NCBI GenBank assembly: GCA_947632295.1
Contig: CANROQ010000003.1
Span: 1 to 20,436, forward strand
Direction of reading: 5' to 3'
DNA length: 20,436 nt
Source: an uncultured Bacilli bacterium
GTDB lineage: Bacteria; Bacillota_I; Bacilli_A; RF39; UBA660
Position numbers and translations under genes: made by a program. Below are positions 1 through 9,393 of the stretch, in pieces. The notes beneath the pieces are model-generated. The model made no database searches and had not been told where the DNA came from. It worked only from the letters and a program-made list of their open reading frames with translations. Every line of letters begins with the position of its first letter. Position 1 is the stretch's first letter.

Positions 1-688
1 AAATAAGACATTTTTTTCTATTCGATTTTATTATAAAAGAATCTTCAATAAAAATATCATAAATTTTCTTTTTATCTAATTTACTAATACTATTTAATAA
101 TTGATTATTATCAAACTCTATCAATTTATTTTTTGGCAAGTCAACATTTTCTTTTACGGTAACTTCAATGTCAATCACATTTCGAGACATACCATATGGT
201 AAATCATAGTGATTAATTATTTTCTTTATTAAAATTAATATTTTATCTTTAAAAGAAAATTTTAACACATTTTTTATTATATTACGAAAATTTCTACCAT
301 CTTCTAATAAATGATATTTTACATTTGATACTTTTAAATATTGACCTATTCTAGAACAATCATTAAAAATATAAACTTCTTTATAAATATTAAAATCCAA
401 ATAAAAACTTTTTTCAATTTGCTTTTTTAAATCCGATTTCCCAAATACTTTTTGAAGAAAAGTTCTTTTTGAAATATTTAATTTTTTTTCTTCAAACAAA
501 AATACTTTATCAAATATTTTACTATTATTGATATTAATAAAAAGTTTTTTGTAATCGTTTATACTATCACAAATGACAATATCACAAATACTTTTTTTGT
601 CATTTAAACATTTTAATAATGCAATATAAACATGATAATATGATAAACAAATATATAATTTTTTCTTATTTAATTTTAAATTACTCAT
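1..688 (-). CDS. Partial glycosyltransferase, GT52/sialyltransferase-like (C-terminus off the window)
   Basis: The frame is open from an ATG at 688 to the window edge, about 229 codons, with no in-frame stop, so the 3' end is missing. The protein starts MSNLKLNKKKLYICLSYYHV. A hydrophobic first strand followed by a YHVY segment, then DIVICDSI, then a YHLLEDG motif near residue 128, resembles the GT52 (Lst-like) and capsular sialyltransferase-like families. Those enzymes transfer a sugar in the cytoplasm onto the lipid-linked repeat unit. The ATG lies within the flippase 3' end (ATGAGTAA, 8-base overlap), so it is probably translationally coupled and the last visible gene of the operon. No sialic acid synthesis genes are in view, so a sialyl donor is not implied. 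The operon membership is secure. The family call is from motif impression only, and another GT-B-fold transferase is possible. Confidence 0.55.
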   Translation of the reverse strand, partial: MSNLKLNKKKLYICLSYYHVYIALLKCLNDKKSICDIVICDSINDYKKLFININNSKIFDKVFLFEEKKLNISKRTFLQKVFGKSDLKKQIEKSFYLDFNIYKEVYIFNDCSRIGQYLKVSNVKYHLLEDGRNFRNIIKNVLKFSFKDKILILIKKIINHYDLPYGMSRNVIDIEVTVKENVDLPKNKLIEFDNNQLLNSISKLDKKKIYDIFIEDSFIIKSNRKKCLI

Positions 689-2123
689 TTTTACCCATCT
701 TTCTAACAATAGAAATTATCTTTTTTCGATTTAATATCAAATAAACAATAATAATTAAAACCAAACTATATCTAATTATAATATATTTATATAAACACAT
801 GATAATAGTAATTAAAATAACATTTATAAAAGATACAATACTCATACTTTTTATATTATAAATAGGTCGTTTGTCAATTTTACGATAAAAAATATAATGA
901 AATATTGCAAAAAATATATAACCAATTAATGTAGTATAAGCTGCAGCAATAGAACCGAAAATAGGAATAAAAATTAAATTTAACACTATATTTATTATTG
1001 CTGTTATGACACTACCAATCATAACATAAATATTTTTTTTATAATAAAATTCTATATTAGAAAATAAGCTTGCGACAAAAAAGAAATATAAGCCAAGCGC
1101 AATTGGTGGTACATACCAAATTGCATCTAAATAAGAATTTGGCGCTAAAATATTAATTAACTCAGGTGTTATAATAATCAACAAATTTAAAATAACACTA
1201 GCTCCAATGACAATATAATTACTATATTTATTAATATCACAAATTTTATTTGCTTGCATTTTTTTATAAGTAAATGGAATCCAAGCACCATTTATTCCAT
1301 TTAAAATATATTGTAATAATGTTGCAACCGTATAAGCTAATCCGTATATTCCAACTAGACTAATGCCATCTTCAAAAAATTTTGAAATCATTATTCTATC
1401 AGATTGTGCCAATAAAACATTAGCTAAATAATGAGGAATTAAAGGAATATTAAAAGATAGTGCATATTTCCAATATTTTTTAGAAAAAAAGCATTTACCT
1501 TTTACTAACAAATAAATTAAAAAACCAAAATAAACAACAATAGATGGTAAGTAGAAAAAAATAATTTTAGCAATTCCTTTACTTAAAGGAAATAATTTAA
1601 TTCCAATCAAACCACAAATAGGATTTAAAATTGAAACAAATAGTGTAATAATAAGAGGCCATACCCACTTATATTCAAATTTTTCTTTGGTTATGTATAA
1701 ATTAATTGCTGGAGTAACTAAAATATGAATAAACATAAAAATAATTAAAATTGAAGGTAGACCAATTAATTGATTTAGTTTATTACAAAAAAGTAAATAT
1801 ATGAAAAAGATAAAAATTGTATTAAAAATACTAATACTTAAAATAGATGAGGTAAACTTATCACGATTATCTTTGAAATCTAATAACCCATTATTATAAA
1901 CACCACAATATAGATTTAAAGTTAATAATATAATGGCAATATTATACCAAGAACTATACAAACTAGTCATACCATATTCTTCTACATTTAATAATCTAGT
2001 AAATATAGGTGTAGTTATAAAAGAAATACCACTTTGTACAAAAACTATAAAAATATAGACAATTGAAGCTAAAACAGGAGCTGGTATTTTTTTTATTGCA
2101 GTAAATATTTTTTTCAATTTCAT
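681..2123 (-). CDS. Oligosaccharide flippase, Wzx family
   Basis: This is a 480-residue, very hydrophobic protein with about 12-14 membrane segments, the usual size and make-up of Wzx/MVF-superfamily flippases. The N-terminal pattern TTPIFTRLLNVEEYG, just after the first membrane helix, is typical of the family. Wzx moves undecaprenyl-diphosphate-linked repeat units across the cytoplasmic membrane for polymerisation. Start choice: an ATG at 2123 forms TGATG with the stop of the preceding GT-D gene. A GTG three bases earlier (2126) would also be in frame and form a GTGA overlap. Either way translation is coupled. It sits in the middle of the glycosyltransferase genes, as expected for a Wzx/Wzy cluster. 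Function is secure at family level; substrate is unknown. Confidence 0.9.
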   Translation of the reverse strand: MKLKKIFTAIKKIPAPVLASIVYIFIVFVQSGISFITTPIFTRLLNVEEYGMTSLYSSWYNIAIILLTLNLYCGVYNNGLLDFKDNRDKFTSSILSISIFNTIFIFFIYLLFCNKLNQLIGLPSILIIFMFIHILVTPAINLYITKEKFEYKWVWPLIITLFVSILNPICGLIGIKLFPLSKGIAKIIFFYLPSIVVYFGFLIYLLVKGKCFFSKKYWKYALSFNIPLIPHYLANVLLAQSDRIMISKFFEDGISLVGIYGLAYTVATLLQYILNGINGAWIPFTYKKMQANKICDINKYSNYIVIGASVILNLLIIITPELINILAPNSYLDAIWYVPPIALGLYFFFVASLFSNIEFYYKKNIYVMIGSVITAIINIVLNLIFIPIFGSIAAAYTTLIGYIFFAIFHYIFYRKIDKRPIYNIKSMSIVSFINVILITIIMCLYKYIIIRYSLVLIIIVYLILNRKKIISIVRKMGKNE

Positions 2124-3052
2124 CACGCTTCTATCTTCTCAATTATTGATTTTAAATAATCTTCATCATATTCTTCATATATTAAATTACTAGTACCTGC
2201 CTCATTAACAGCTTTACCATCAACTTTTTCTTTTTCATGTGCTTTGGCTAAAAACCATTCATATTCGATATCAATATGTCCAGTATCAATTGCTTGATAT
2301 CCACATAAAGTAAGATCATAAACTAATATTGTTGCTGTTGGGCCTAAAGAAACTAAAATTAACTTATCTTTGGAAATTTTTTTTGCAGCATTTAAAATTT
2401 CTACATACTTATTAAAAGCATTAGTTGGTGGACAAATAATTCTTTCAATTGATTTAGCATTATTTAATAAATCATTTCTAACTCCTAATTTAGTATTAGA
2501 ACCCTCAATGATTACAATATTTCGATTATCCCATATCTTTTTTAAACTTTTATATTTTTGAGAAACATCATTTTTATTTTTATAATCTATATAAGGTCTA
2601 GTAATATTAGCATTAGCATAGATTTTATCATAATCTAATATAGGTTTTAATTTATCAAAATTTGTATCTAAAAAAATTGACCAAAAAATTTTAGCTTTTC
2701 GATTATATACACTTAGATTATCGAAAATATCTGGTATACCGATCATTAAATTTTCTACATTTGAAGTAAATACTTCCAATAATCTTTTAGAAAGTTCTTC
2801 ATTATCATCTTGAAATGAAGTTTGTTTTTCACCAAATATCCATTTGAATTCACCATCACCAAAACGACTTAAGGACATTTTTTTATTAACAATTAAATCG
2901 ATTGTTTCATCATTAGAACGAATTTTTATACCTTTATATTTATTTTTATTAAAAATATTTTTTATACAAATGATAAAATACTTACAATTATCACGTATCT
3001 TAATTAAAAATAAATATACATTCTTTGGCAAAATTTTTTTTACTATTTTCAT
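2123..3052 (-). CDS. GT-D fold glycosyltransferase (DUF1792)
   Basis: This is a 309-residue soluble-looking protein. Residues 60-68 read MSLSRFGDGE, which holds the Asp-X-Glu (DGE) motif reported for the GT-D/DUF1792 class, first studied in glycosylation of streptococcal serine-rich adhesins. The C-terminal part carries the second family signature, GPTATILVYDL at 237-247 and TGHIDIEYEW at 257-266. The family transfers a hexose from a nucleotide sugar in the cytoplasm. Here it lies between a GT2 enzyme and Wzx, so a role in building the repeat unit is likelier than protein glycosylation. The start is ATG at 3052. No strong ribosome binding site is seen upstream, and the gene is 13 bases after the previous stop, so reinitiation is plausible. 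The first 40 residues are basic and hydrophobic and may touch the membrane. Family call is firm; donor and acceptor are unknown. Confidence 0.88.
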   Translation of the reverse strand: MKIVKKILPKNVYLFLIKIRDNCKYFIICIKNIFNKNKYKGIKIRSNDETIDLIVNKKMSLSRFGDGEFKWIFGEKQTSFQDDNEELSKRLLEVFTSNVENLMIGIPDIFDNLSVYNRKAKIFWSIFLDTNFDKLKPILDYDKIYANANITRPYIDYKNKNDVSQKYKSLKKIWDNRNIVIIEGSNTKLGVRNDLLNNAKSIERIICPPTNAFNKYVEILNAAKKISKDKLILVSLGPTATILVYDLTLCGYQAIDTGHIDIEYEWFLAKAHEKEKVDGKAVNEAGTSNLIYEEYDEDYLKSIIEKIEA

Positions 3053-3065
3053 AAATCACATCATT

Positions 3066-4022
3066 TCATTTACTAAATATTTTATAAAATAATTTTCTAT
3101 TTAATTTTAAAACAATTAAGGCGAATATATATTTTAATTTTACCTTACCAAATAAATTAAAATTAATTTTTACATTTTTTTTATAATCATCAATTAATAA
3201 CTTACTATTATATAATTTTTCATTTTTATCACGGGCAATAATAAAATTAAATATTAAAGAGGATTGAATTCTACTAGCATCCAATATTTTTTTCATATTT
3301 GGATATTTTGTATTTAAATATTCATACCTATTATTAATAATTTCAACATAATCGTTAATTTTTTTTTCACTTACACTATTACATAAACTATCTTTTCGTT
3401 GACGATATGCATATTGAATACTTTTATTATATGATATAATTTTAGAACATTCAAATAGCAAATAAGTAGTTCCAATATCTTCATAAATTTTTCCAACAGG
3501 ATATTTTATATTTTTAAATAAATCTTTTTTATATAATTTATTCCATGCATGACTAGTCAACTGTTTATCAAATAATAAATTTTGTAAAGCATCTAAATTA
3601 TTATAAACAATGCTATTTAAATTAATATCAAAATTAACGTTATCATCAAAGCAATATTTATATTCGCAAATACTTATATCTGCATTATATTTTTTGATAT
3701 CATTGTATAGAATTTCATACATTTCCTTGCCGATATAGTCATCAGAATCAACAAAGCCAATATAATCACCTGTACAAATTTCCATACCTTTATTTCTAGC
3801 GTCTGATAGTCCACCATTTGTTTTTTGTACAACTTTAATTCTACTATCCTTGCAAGCATACTTATTACATATTTTAAAAGAACTATCAGTAGAACCATCA
3901 TCTACTAAAATTATTTCTAAATTTTTATAAGTTTGATTAATAATCGATTCAATACATTGTGGTAAAAATTTTTCGACATTATAAACGGGAACAATAATAC
4001 TAATTAAATCGTTTTGTTTCAT
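3066..4022 (-). CDS. Glycosyltransferase family 2
   Basis: This 318-residue protein has the classic GT2 GT-A fold. ISIIVPVYNVEKFL at residues 7-20 opens the nucleotide-binding domain, VDDGSTD lies at 40-46, NGGLSDARNKG at 69-79, and the metal-binding DSDD at 92-95. All key acidic residues are present. It is an inverting enzyme expected to add one sugar to the lipid-linked oligosaccharide on the cytoplasmic face. The ATG at 4022 is preceded by AAAAGGTGATGTAG, a good ribosome binding site. It lies inside the end of the upstream acyltransferase/polymerase gene (23-base overlap), so the two are coupled. An ATG six bases further upstream is followed at once by TAG and cannot be used. C-terminal residues 280-318 are Lys- and Ile/Phe-rich, likely membrane-associated. 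The sugar added cannot be told from sequence. Confidence 0.93.
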   Translation of the reverse strand: MKQNDLISIIVPVYNVEKFLPQCIESIINQTYKNLEIILVDDGSTDSSFKICNKYACKDSRIKVVQKTNGGLSDARNKGMEICTGDYIGFVDSDDYIGKEMYEILYNDIKKYNADISICEYKYCFDDNVNFDINLNSIVYNNLDALQNLLFDKQLTSHAWNKLYKKDLFKNIKYPVGKIYEDIGTTYLLFECSKIISYNKSIQYAYRQRKDSLCNSVSEKKINDYVEIINNRYEYLNTKYPNMKKILDASRIQSSLIFNFIIARDKNEKLYNSKLLIDDYKKNVKINFNLFGKVKLKYIFALIVLKLNRKLFYKIFSK

Positions 4023-6126
4023 CTACATCACCTTTTAATAAATATTTATTTTTAGAATTAATTAAGACCATTGCTTGGATAGATAACATAAAATTAATAC
4101 TAGATACTATTACATTCGAGTCTCCTAAGCCATATAATAATACAATAAATTGAACAATCATTAAAGAATTAATATGTCTTAAATTATATAAACTTTTGAA
4201 ATCAATTATCAAAAATAAAATGCAACCAACTATTCCTAATTTTATTAATGGATAAAAATAATAATTATCAAGAGGTATATTTAAAGATGTTTGAACTCCA
4301 AATAGCGACCAAAAATATCCATGTTCATAAAACCATAAATTAAAATCTAATCTACCACTAAAAATTTGATTAAAATATGATATATCAAAAAATTTATAAC
4401 ATATAGTTAGAAGTAACATCAGTAATAAAAAAATACTAAACAAATTTGGTACTAAAAATTTTAATGTTTTTTCTATAATTTTAAACTTTCTATTTAGAAA
4501 TAATAATAATTCAAATATTATTAATGTAAATAAACCTGTTCTACTATTACACAAATAAAATAGAATTAACCCGAAAAATGAACTCATTAATGCAAATGTT
4601 TTTGAAAAACCATATCCATAATAATACGACAAACAAATAAAAATATAATATAACATAACAAATGCTGTATTAATAAATCCTAATCCATATCTTGTAAACA
4701 TTTTTCCATTTACCATTCTTGAAACATTATGATCTGGTAATATATTAATAGAATTAAGCATTAAAGTTAAAATAAATCCGAACAATAAGGACCAAAAATA
4801 CATTTTCGCAATTTTCTTTGGATCGTTATTATAAAAAGATAAAGCAATAAATAATGGAAAAATAAAATTAACACTTTTTAAAATATAAACAGTAATTAAA
4901 GCCAATAACATCAATAATCCAAATATAATGAAATCTTTTTTTCTAATTTCTTTCATTTTAAAAGCAAATATGATCAAAAATAATATACCTGCAATAATAA
5001 TTAGAAAATATAAAACCCAATTATTACGATAATTATACGCTAATAAAAATTTATAGATAACAATTGTAAAAATTTCTAAAAATTGTAATAAACTTATTAA
5101 ATTTATTTTTTTTAACTTAATATTACAAAAAATATCAGTACAAATTTTTAATACATAAGCCGACATAATTGTCAAAATAATAAAAATTGCTAAATTAATT
5201 ACAAAATTATTTGTAATGTTCATAACACTAATTGGTCCAACAATAAACATATAATGTACAATATAAATATAATAGCTTAATTCATCAAAATAATTGATAA
5301 TTTTTTTAACTACATTAGATGCTTTAAAATTACAAAATAATTTATAAATAAATATAAAAATTCCAATTGTCATCATTATATGAGTTAATGCGGTAATAGT
5401 TGTTTCATATAATAAAGTATTATCGAATAAATACTTGCCAATAATTCTAAATATTAATCCTACAATAATTAAACTAATTGGAATAAAATATTTTACTTTT
5501 ACAATATTAATAGAATTTTTAAAAAAATATCCAATATAAAAAGTTAATAGATAAAAACCTAATAAACCATATGACTTGCTCACAAGTCCAACTAAACAAG
5601 AAATAGTTATAATTAAAATAGAAAAAGGATAAAAATTAGAGATCAATTTTTCCTTATATTTATTCATAAGTGGTAATAATAAATAACAAATAACAATAAC
5701 TGAACAAAACCACAAATGACCAGCATTTTTCACACTACCTAAAAAATATTGTAAATCAAATAAATAAATAAATAAAAACTTATAATGAAAAATTTCCGTT
5801 ATAAATGATGTTAAAAATATAAAAAATAATATAAAAATATAAATAGGTATCATAATTCTTTTTAAACGATTAAATAACCATTTACTATTATTATCAATAT
5901 TTTTATTGCCATATAAAAAACCTGATATAAATATAAAAATAAATACTCCTATATTAAAAAATTGTCCTAATGAAGATATCATGGAATTTTTAGATTCATT
6001 GCATAAATGACAAATTACAATAAATAGCATTGCTAAAACTCTAATAATTTGTATAGCAAAGTTTTTATTTTTAGCACTATCTATTTCTTTTATAGTAGTT
6101 GTTTTTTTTCTTATATCAGATTTCAT
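4000..6126 (-). CDS. Acyltransferase 3 domain fused to a Wzy-like O-antigen/capsule polymerase
   Basis: This 708-residue integral membrane protein is about twice the normal length of either part. Residues 22-335 look like a full acyltransferase 3 domain: IIRVLAMLFIVICHL with the catalytic-type His40, FISGFLYG at 67-73, RLKRIMIPIY at 87-96, HLWF at 137-140 and SYYIYIVHYMF at 284-294. Residues 345-690 carry about ten more membrane segments and a Wzy/ligase-like pattern: TRYGLGF at 478-484, a conserved-looking NSRTG at 527-531, and a loop with FSGRLDF at 589-595. The reading frame is continuous with no internal stop. The inferred role is a bifunctional protein that O-acylates the polymer and polymerises flipped repeat units outside the membrane. 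No other Wzy candidate is visible in the operon, which supports the polymerase reading. The ATG at 6126 follows AGGTGAAAA. The acyltransferase half is near certain; the polymerase half is good but motif-based. Confidence 0.8.
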   Translation of the reverse strand: MKSDIRKKTTTIKEIDSAKNKNFAIQIIRVLAMLFIVICHLCNESKNSMISSLGQFFNIGVFIFIFISGFLYGNKNIDNNSKWLFNRLKRIMIPIYIFILFFIFLTSFITEIFHYKFLFIYLFDLQYFLGSVKNAGHLWFCSVIVICYLLLPLMNKYKEKLISNFYPFSILIITISCLVGLVSKSYGLLGFYLLTFYIGYFFKNSINIVKVKYFIPISLIIVGLIFRIIGKYLFDNTLLYETTITALTHIMMTIGIFIFIYKLFCNFKASNVVKKIINYFDELSYYIYIVHYMFIVGPISVMNITNNFVINLAIFIILTIMSAYVLKICTDIFCNIKLKKINLISLLQFLEIFTIVIYKFLLAYNYRNNWVLYFLIIIAGILFLIIFAFKMKEIRKKDFIIFGLLMLLALITVYILKSVNFIFPLFIALSFYNNDPKKIAKMYFWSLLFGFILTLMLNSINILPDHNVSRMVNGKMFTRYGLGFINTAFVMLYYIFICLSYYYGYGFSKTFALMSSFFGLILFYLCNSRTGLFTLIIFELLLFLNRKFKIIEKTLKFLVPNLFSIFLLLMLLLTICYKFFDISYFNQIFSGRLDFNLWFYEHGYFWSLFGVQTSLNIPLDNYYFYPLIKLGIVGCILFLIIDFKSLYNLRHINSLMIVQFIVLLYGLGDSNVIVSSINFMLSIQAMVLINSKNKYLLKGDVDETKRFN

Positions 6127-6139
6127 AAACTATTTTCAC

Positions 6140-7171
6140 CTATTCTATATACATCTTTCTTAATTTTTCCTTCCATAATTCTAAATTAGCAAATTTATTA
6201 GCGATATTCTCACTCAATTTTGCATTTTTACAATATAAATCATTACTATTTAACATTTTTAAAGCACTCTCTATATATTCATCTAAATTAGAACATATAA
6301 AGTTTTTATTATCCTTAAAAATTTCGATTAACCCCCCTGCACCACTATTTAAAACAGGCTTTGAAAGTGTCATGGCTTCAATAACAGTTAATCCAAAGCC
6401 TTCCCATCTAGATGGCATAATTCCTATTTGACAATTTTTTATAATTGGAAAAGGATTTTCAACAAAGCCGCTCAAATCAATATTTTCAGTTAAATTATAA
6501 ACTTTTATCTTATCAAGACAATCATCTTTTAAATTGCCATCACCGATTATAACAGCATTGATATCTTTTTTCAATTTTTTAATTTCTTTTACAATTTCAA
6601 TAAACAATAATGGATCTTTTTGTTCAGTTAGCCTACCAATAAAAAATAAATCATATTTTTTTTCATAATTATAAGCATTAGAATTATTAATAATTTCCAT
6701 TTTATCAACATAATTATAAAGTGTTTCATATTTTGCTTTCATTGTTTTTTTAAATATCGCTTCTTCATAAACTTTATTAGAAACACCAATAACCTTTGAG
6801 AATTTAGGAATTGCCATATTATATAAAACAGTTTTAAAATTCCATGTTTTTGCAAATGGACAATTATTATGTAAATGAGAAATAATTTTTCCTTTAAAAC
6901 CTGTCATCGCAACTAATAGACTAGCCTTATAATCATGAGCATGAATTATATCAGGATTAAATTCTTTAATATTTTTTTTTAAATTTTTCAAATCAAATTT
7001 ATCCATAACTAAATGTTTAATATTTTTCTTTTGTAATATATTATCAATAGGTCCCTTTGGAGAACAATAAACCATTTCAAATTCATCTTTAAAATTTTCA
7101 ATTATAGTACAAATTACATTTTCAGCCCCTGAATATTGATTACTTGCTAAAAAATGTAAAACTTTCTTCAT
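6140..7171 (-). CDS. Glycosyltransferase family 4 (GT-B fold)
   Basis: This 343-residue protein has the two Rossmann-like domains of GT-B enzymes. The N-terminal domain starts MKKVLHFLASNQYSGAEN and includes DIIHAHD at 74-80. The C-terminal domain begins with FFIGRLTEQKDP near 176-187 and carries the family's E-x7-E motif, EGFGLTVIE at 257-265, followed by GAGGLIE at 277-283. The family is retaining and uses nucleotide sugars in the cytoplasm. The ATG at 7171 follows AGGAA. The gene starts 8 bases after the stop of the previous GT4 gene and ends 13 bases before the next gene. A run of six G (coding strand) falls at codons for Gly-Gly in GAGGLIE, which is unusual in DNA this AT-rich. Substrate is unknown. 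Confidence 0.92.
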   Translation of the reverse strand: MKKVLHFLASNQYSGAENVICTIIENFKDEFEMVYCSPKGPIDNILQKKNIKHLVMDKFDLKNLKKNIKEFNPDIIHAHDYKASLLVAMTGFKGKIISHLHNNCPFAKTWNFKTVLYNMAIPKFSKVIGVSNKVYEEAIFKKTMKAKYETLYNYVDKMEIINNSNAYNYEKKYDLFFIGRLTEQKDPLLFIEIVKEIKKLKKDINAVIIGDGNLKDDCLDKIKVYNLTENIDLSGFVENPFPIIKNCQIGIMPSRWEGFGLTVIEAMTLSKPVLNSGAGGLIEIFKDNKNFICSNLDEYIESALKMLNSNDLYCKNAKLSENIANKFANLELWKEKLRKMYIE

Positions 7172-7179
7172 AAAAATTC

Positions 7180-8292
7180 CTACTTACTATTATATATTTT
7201 TATATATTCTTTTAAAATATCACTTAATAGATATTTCTTAACCTTTTTAATGTTATTTTTTTTAAATATATCAATATCAATCTCTTGCATATAAAATTTT
7301 TTAATTTTATCAACAAATTGTTCAGTATCATTTTGGCTTACTATATAACCATTTTTTCCATCTTCAATTAAATCATTGTTACCCCGACAAGACGTTGCAA
7401 CAATAGGCAGTCCCATATACATAGCTTCTATAATATTAACAGGCAAACCTTCTTGGCGACTTGAAGATATCGCTAAATTTGAAATTTTCAAAAGATTTGG
7501 AATATCATTACGAAATCCCAATAAGTTAATATTTTTTTCCAAGTTTAAATTTTTAACTAATTCATTTATTTTACCATTTAAACTATCTATACCAGGTAAT
7601 AATAAATGAATATCATTATTTTGTTTTATTAATGATGATAAAGATTTAACTAACCATTCTTGATTTTTTCTTTTTGATATTTCGGCCGGATATATTAAAA
7701 CAAAATCATTTTTTGCTAATCCAAGTGATTTTCTTAAATCTAATTTTTCACTATCACTCATTTTAACATCAAATTTTTTAGGATCAATCCCAACACCAGG
7801 AATATAATGTACTCTTGTTTTAAATTTACGACTTGCACGATTATAATCTTCTTTATTAATAGTTATTAAATCGTCAGTATAACGTGCTAAAAACTTTTCG
7901 ACTGGGTAAAACATTAACCAATATTTTAAAGGAGCGCCTTTATAAAAATGAAAACCATGTGCAGTATAAATAACTCTAGTATCATATTTTTTTCGAGAAT
8001 TTCTTGCGGCTAATCTCGTTACAACACTGCCCATTGGTGTATGAGTATGAATTATATCAAATTTTTCTTTATTTATTATTTTTTTTAAATTTTTAATAGC
8101 TTTTAAATTATTTAATTTAAATGGATTTCTTTCAAATGATATATTATGTTTTTTATCACAATATGGTATTTTTTCATCACTATTAGTTGCAACATGTACT
8201 TCATATCCTTGTTCTTTAAAATATTTTAAATATGGTAAATGAAAACATAGGATATGTGAATCAACAGTTGCACTAAACAATACTTTTTTCAA
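7180..8292 (-). CDS. Glycosyltransferase family 4, EpsD/CapM-like
   Basis: This 370-residue GT-B protein starts MKKVLFSATVDSHILCFHLP. It has the TPMGSVVTRLAAR segment at 85-97 and TAHGFHFYKGAPLKYW at 110-125, both typical of EpsD/capsular GT4 enzymes that act early in repeat-unit synthesis. The nucleotide-sugar domain has EGLPVNIIE at 281-289, the E-x7-E signature. The start codon is TTG at 8292: no ATG fits, and a strong GAGGAGG lies about nine bases upstream. It lies 27 bases after the acyltransferase gene and is the third gene of the operon. By position and family it may add the second sugar onto the primed lipid, but that is inference. Confidence 0.92.
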   Translation of the reverse strand: MKKVLFSATVDSHILCFHLPYLKYFKEQGYEVHVATNSDEKIPYCDKKHNISFERNPFKLNNLKAIKNLKKIINKEKFDIIHTHTPMGSVVTRLAARNSRKKYDTRVIYTAHGFHFYKGAPLKYWLMFYPVEKFLARYTDDLITINKEDYNRASRKFKTRVHYIPGVGIDPKKFDVKMSDSEKLDLRKSLGLAKNDFVLIYPAEISKRKNQEWLVKSLSSLIKQNNDIHLLLPGIDSLNGKINELVKNLNLEKNINLLGFRNDIPNLLKISNLAISSSRQEGLPVNIIEAMYMGLPIVATSCRGNNDLIEDGKNGYIVSQNDTEQFVDKIKKFYMQEIDIDIFKKNNIKKVKKYLLSDILKEYIKIYNSK

Positions 8293-8319
8293 CTGTATAT
8301 TCCTCCTCGTTAATAAAAT

Positions 8320-9363
8320 TTATATTCTACCTCCAAATATTAAATTATTCATCTTTGATGGTAAATATTTTTTTGCTAATGAAATAACAAAATAAGAAAA
8401 CATTACTATTAAAAAAGTTTGAAACAATTTAATTATCACCATTTGATAACCAAAAATAGGCATATCTTTAATTATTAATTTAGTAATTTTATTAAAAATT
8501 AAGATTAAAATAGGCTGATGAGTTACATAAATAAAAAAGGAACTTTGAAACAATAATGGATTTTTTGTAAAAATTTTACTTGAAAATAATAACCATACAA
8601 ACAAAATAGCTATTATATAAACATATGGTTCTAAAAATGTAAAACCTGCGTAATTTTTAAAACATAATGTAACTACTAACATTAAAAATGTTATCATAAT
8701 AAATAATTTTTGATTATATTTTTCAGTTGAGATATTCTTAGAAAAATTTAAAGCAAGCCATACACCAGTTAAATAAGCGGGTAAAAAATGTATAATACTT
8801 GGATACCACCACCAAATTGAACCAATTAAATTAGGCATTTTATAAAAATATAATAAAACTAATGATAATACAAAACAAACTGTAGATAATATTTTTTTAT
8901 TTTTTAATTTTATAATTAATGGTGCTGGAAGAATAAATATCAATAACGCTAAAATATACCAAAGTGGTCCATCTATTGGATAAAAGAAAATAATTTTTAT
9001 AAATGTTTGAATAGAGTTAAATGGTAGAGATCTAAAAACTATTGAATGAAAAATTATAACAATAATAGTCCATATACAATAAGGTATGAATAAAGTTTTT
9101 AATCTTTTTTTTATTTTTATAATAGCTTGGTTAGAACTATCGATATTATAATAAAATAAAAAACTAGAAATAATAAAAAAAGCAGTTAGCGCCAAATCAT
9201 CAAAATGAGTTGTTATTGACATAAAAAAATCTAAAATACTTTTATCAAAATTATTACGATATATTATATTATACCCATCTAAAAATCTTAGATGATAAAT
9301 TAAAATAAATAAAGTAAATATATAGTTAAAAGTTTTTATCTTATTGCTGACATTTTGATTCAC
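8320..9363 (-). CDS. Acyltransferase 3 family membrane protein
   Basis: This 347-residue protein has about ten membrane helices. TLFILIYHLRF at 17-27 carries the family His (His24). AFFIISSFLFY at 61-71, KRLKTLFIPY at 86-95, DGPLWYILAL at 131-140 and a late SSFFIYVTHQP segment complete the usual acyltransferase 3 pattern. These proteins O-acetylate or succinylate sugars, moving the acyl group across the membrane. The start codon is GTG at 9363, with a strong GGTGGAGG seven bases upstream; no nearby ATG competes. It is the second gene of the operon, directly after the priming transferase (30-base gap). Together with the fused acyltransferase/polymerase gene it means two separate acylation activities in one cluster. 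The acyl group and target sugar are unknown. Confidence 0.9.
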   Translation of the reverse strand: MNQNVSNKIKTFNYIFTLFILIYHLRFLDGYNIIYRNNFDKSILDFFMSITTHFDDLALTAFFIISSFLFYYNIDSSNQAIIKIKKRLKTLFIPYCIWTIIVIIFHSIVFRSLPFNSIQTFIKIIFFYPIDGPLWYILALLIFILPAPLIIKLKNKKILSTVCFVLSLVLLYFYKMPNLIGSIWWWYPSIIHFLPAYLTGVWLALNFSKNISTEKYNQKLFIMITFLMLVVTLCFKNYAGFTFLEPYVYIIAILFVWLLFSSKIFTKNPLLFQSSFFIYVTHQPILILIFNKITKLIIKDMPIFGYQMVIIKLFQTFLIVMFSYFVISLAKKYLPSKMNNLIFGGRI

Positions 9364-9393
9364 AGTATTTCCTCCACCTAACTAAAAAAATAT

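Noticed and set aside
3674..3901. Second minus-strand open frame inside the GT2 gene
   Set aside because: It is an out-of-frame shadow of the GT2 coding sequence with no ribosome binding site.
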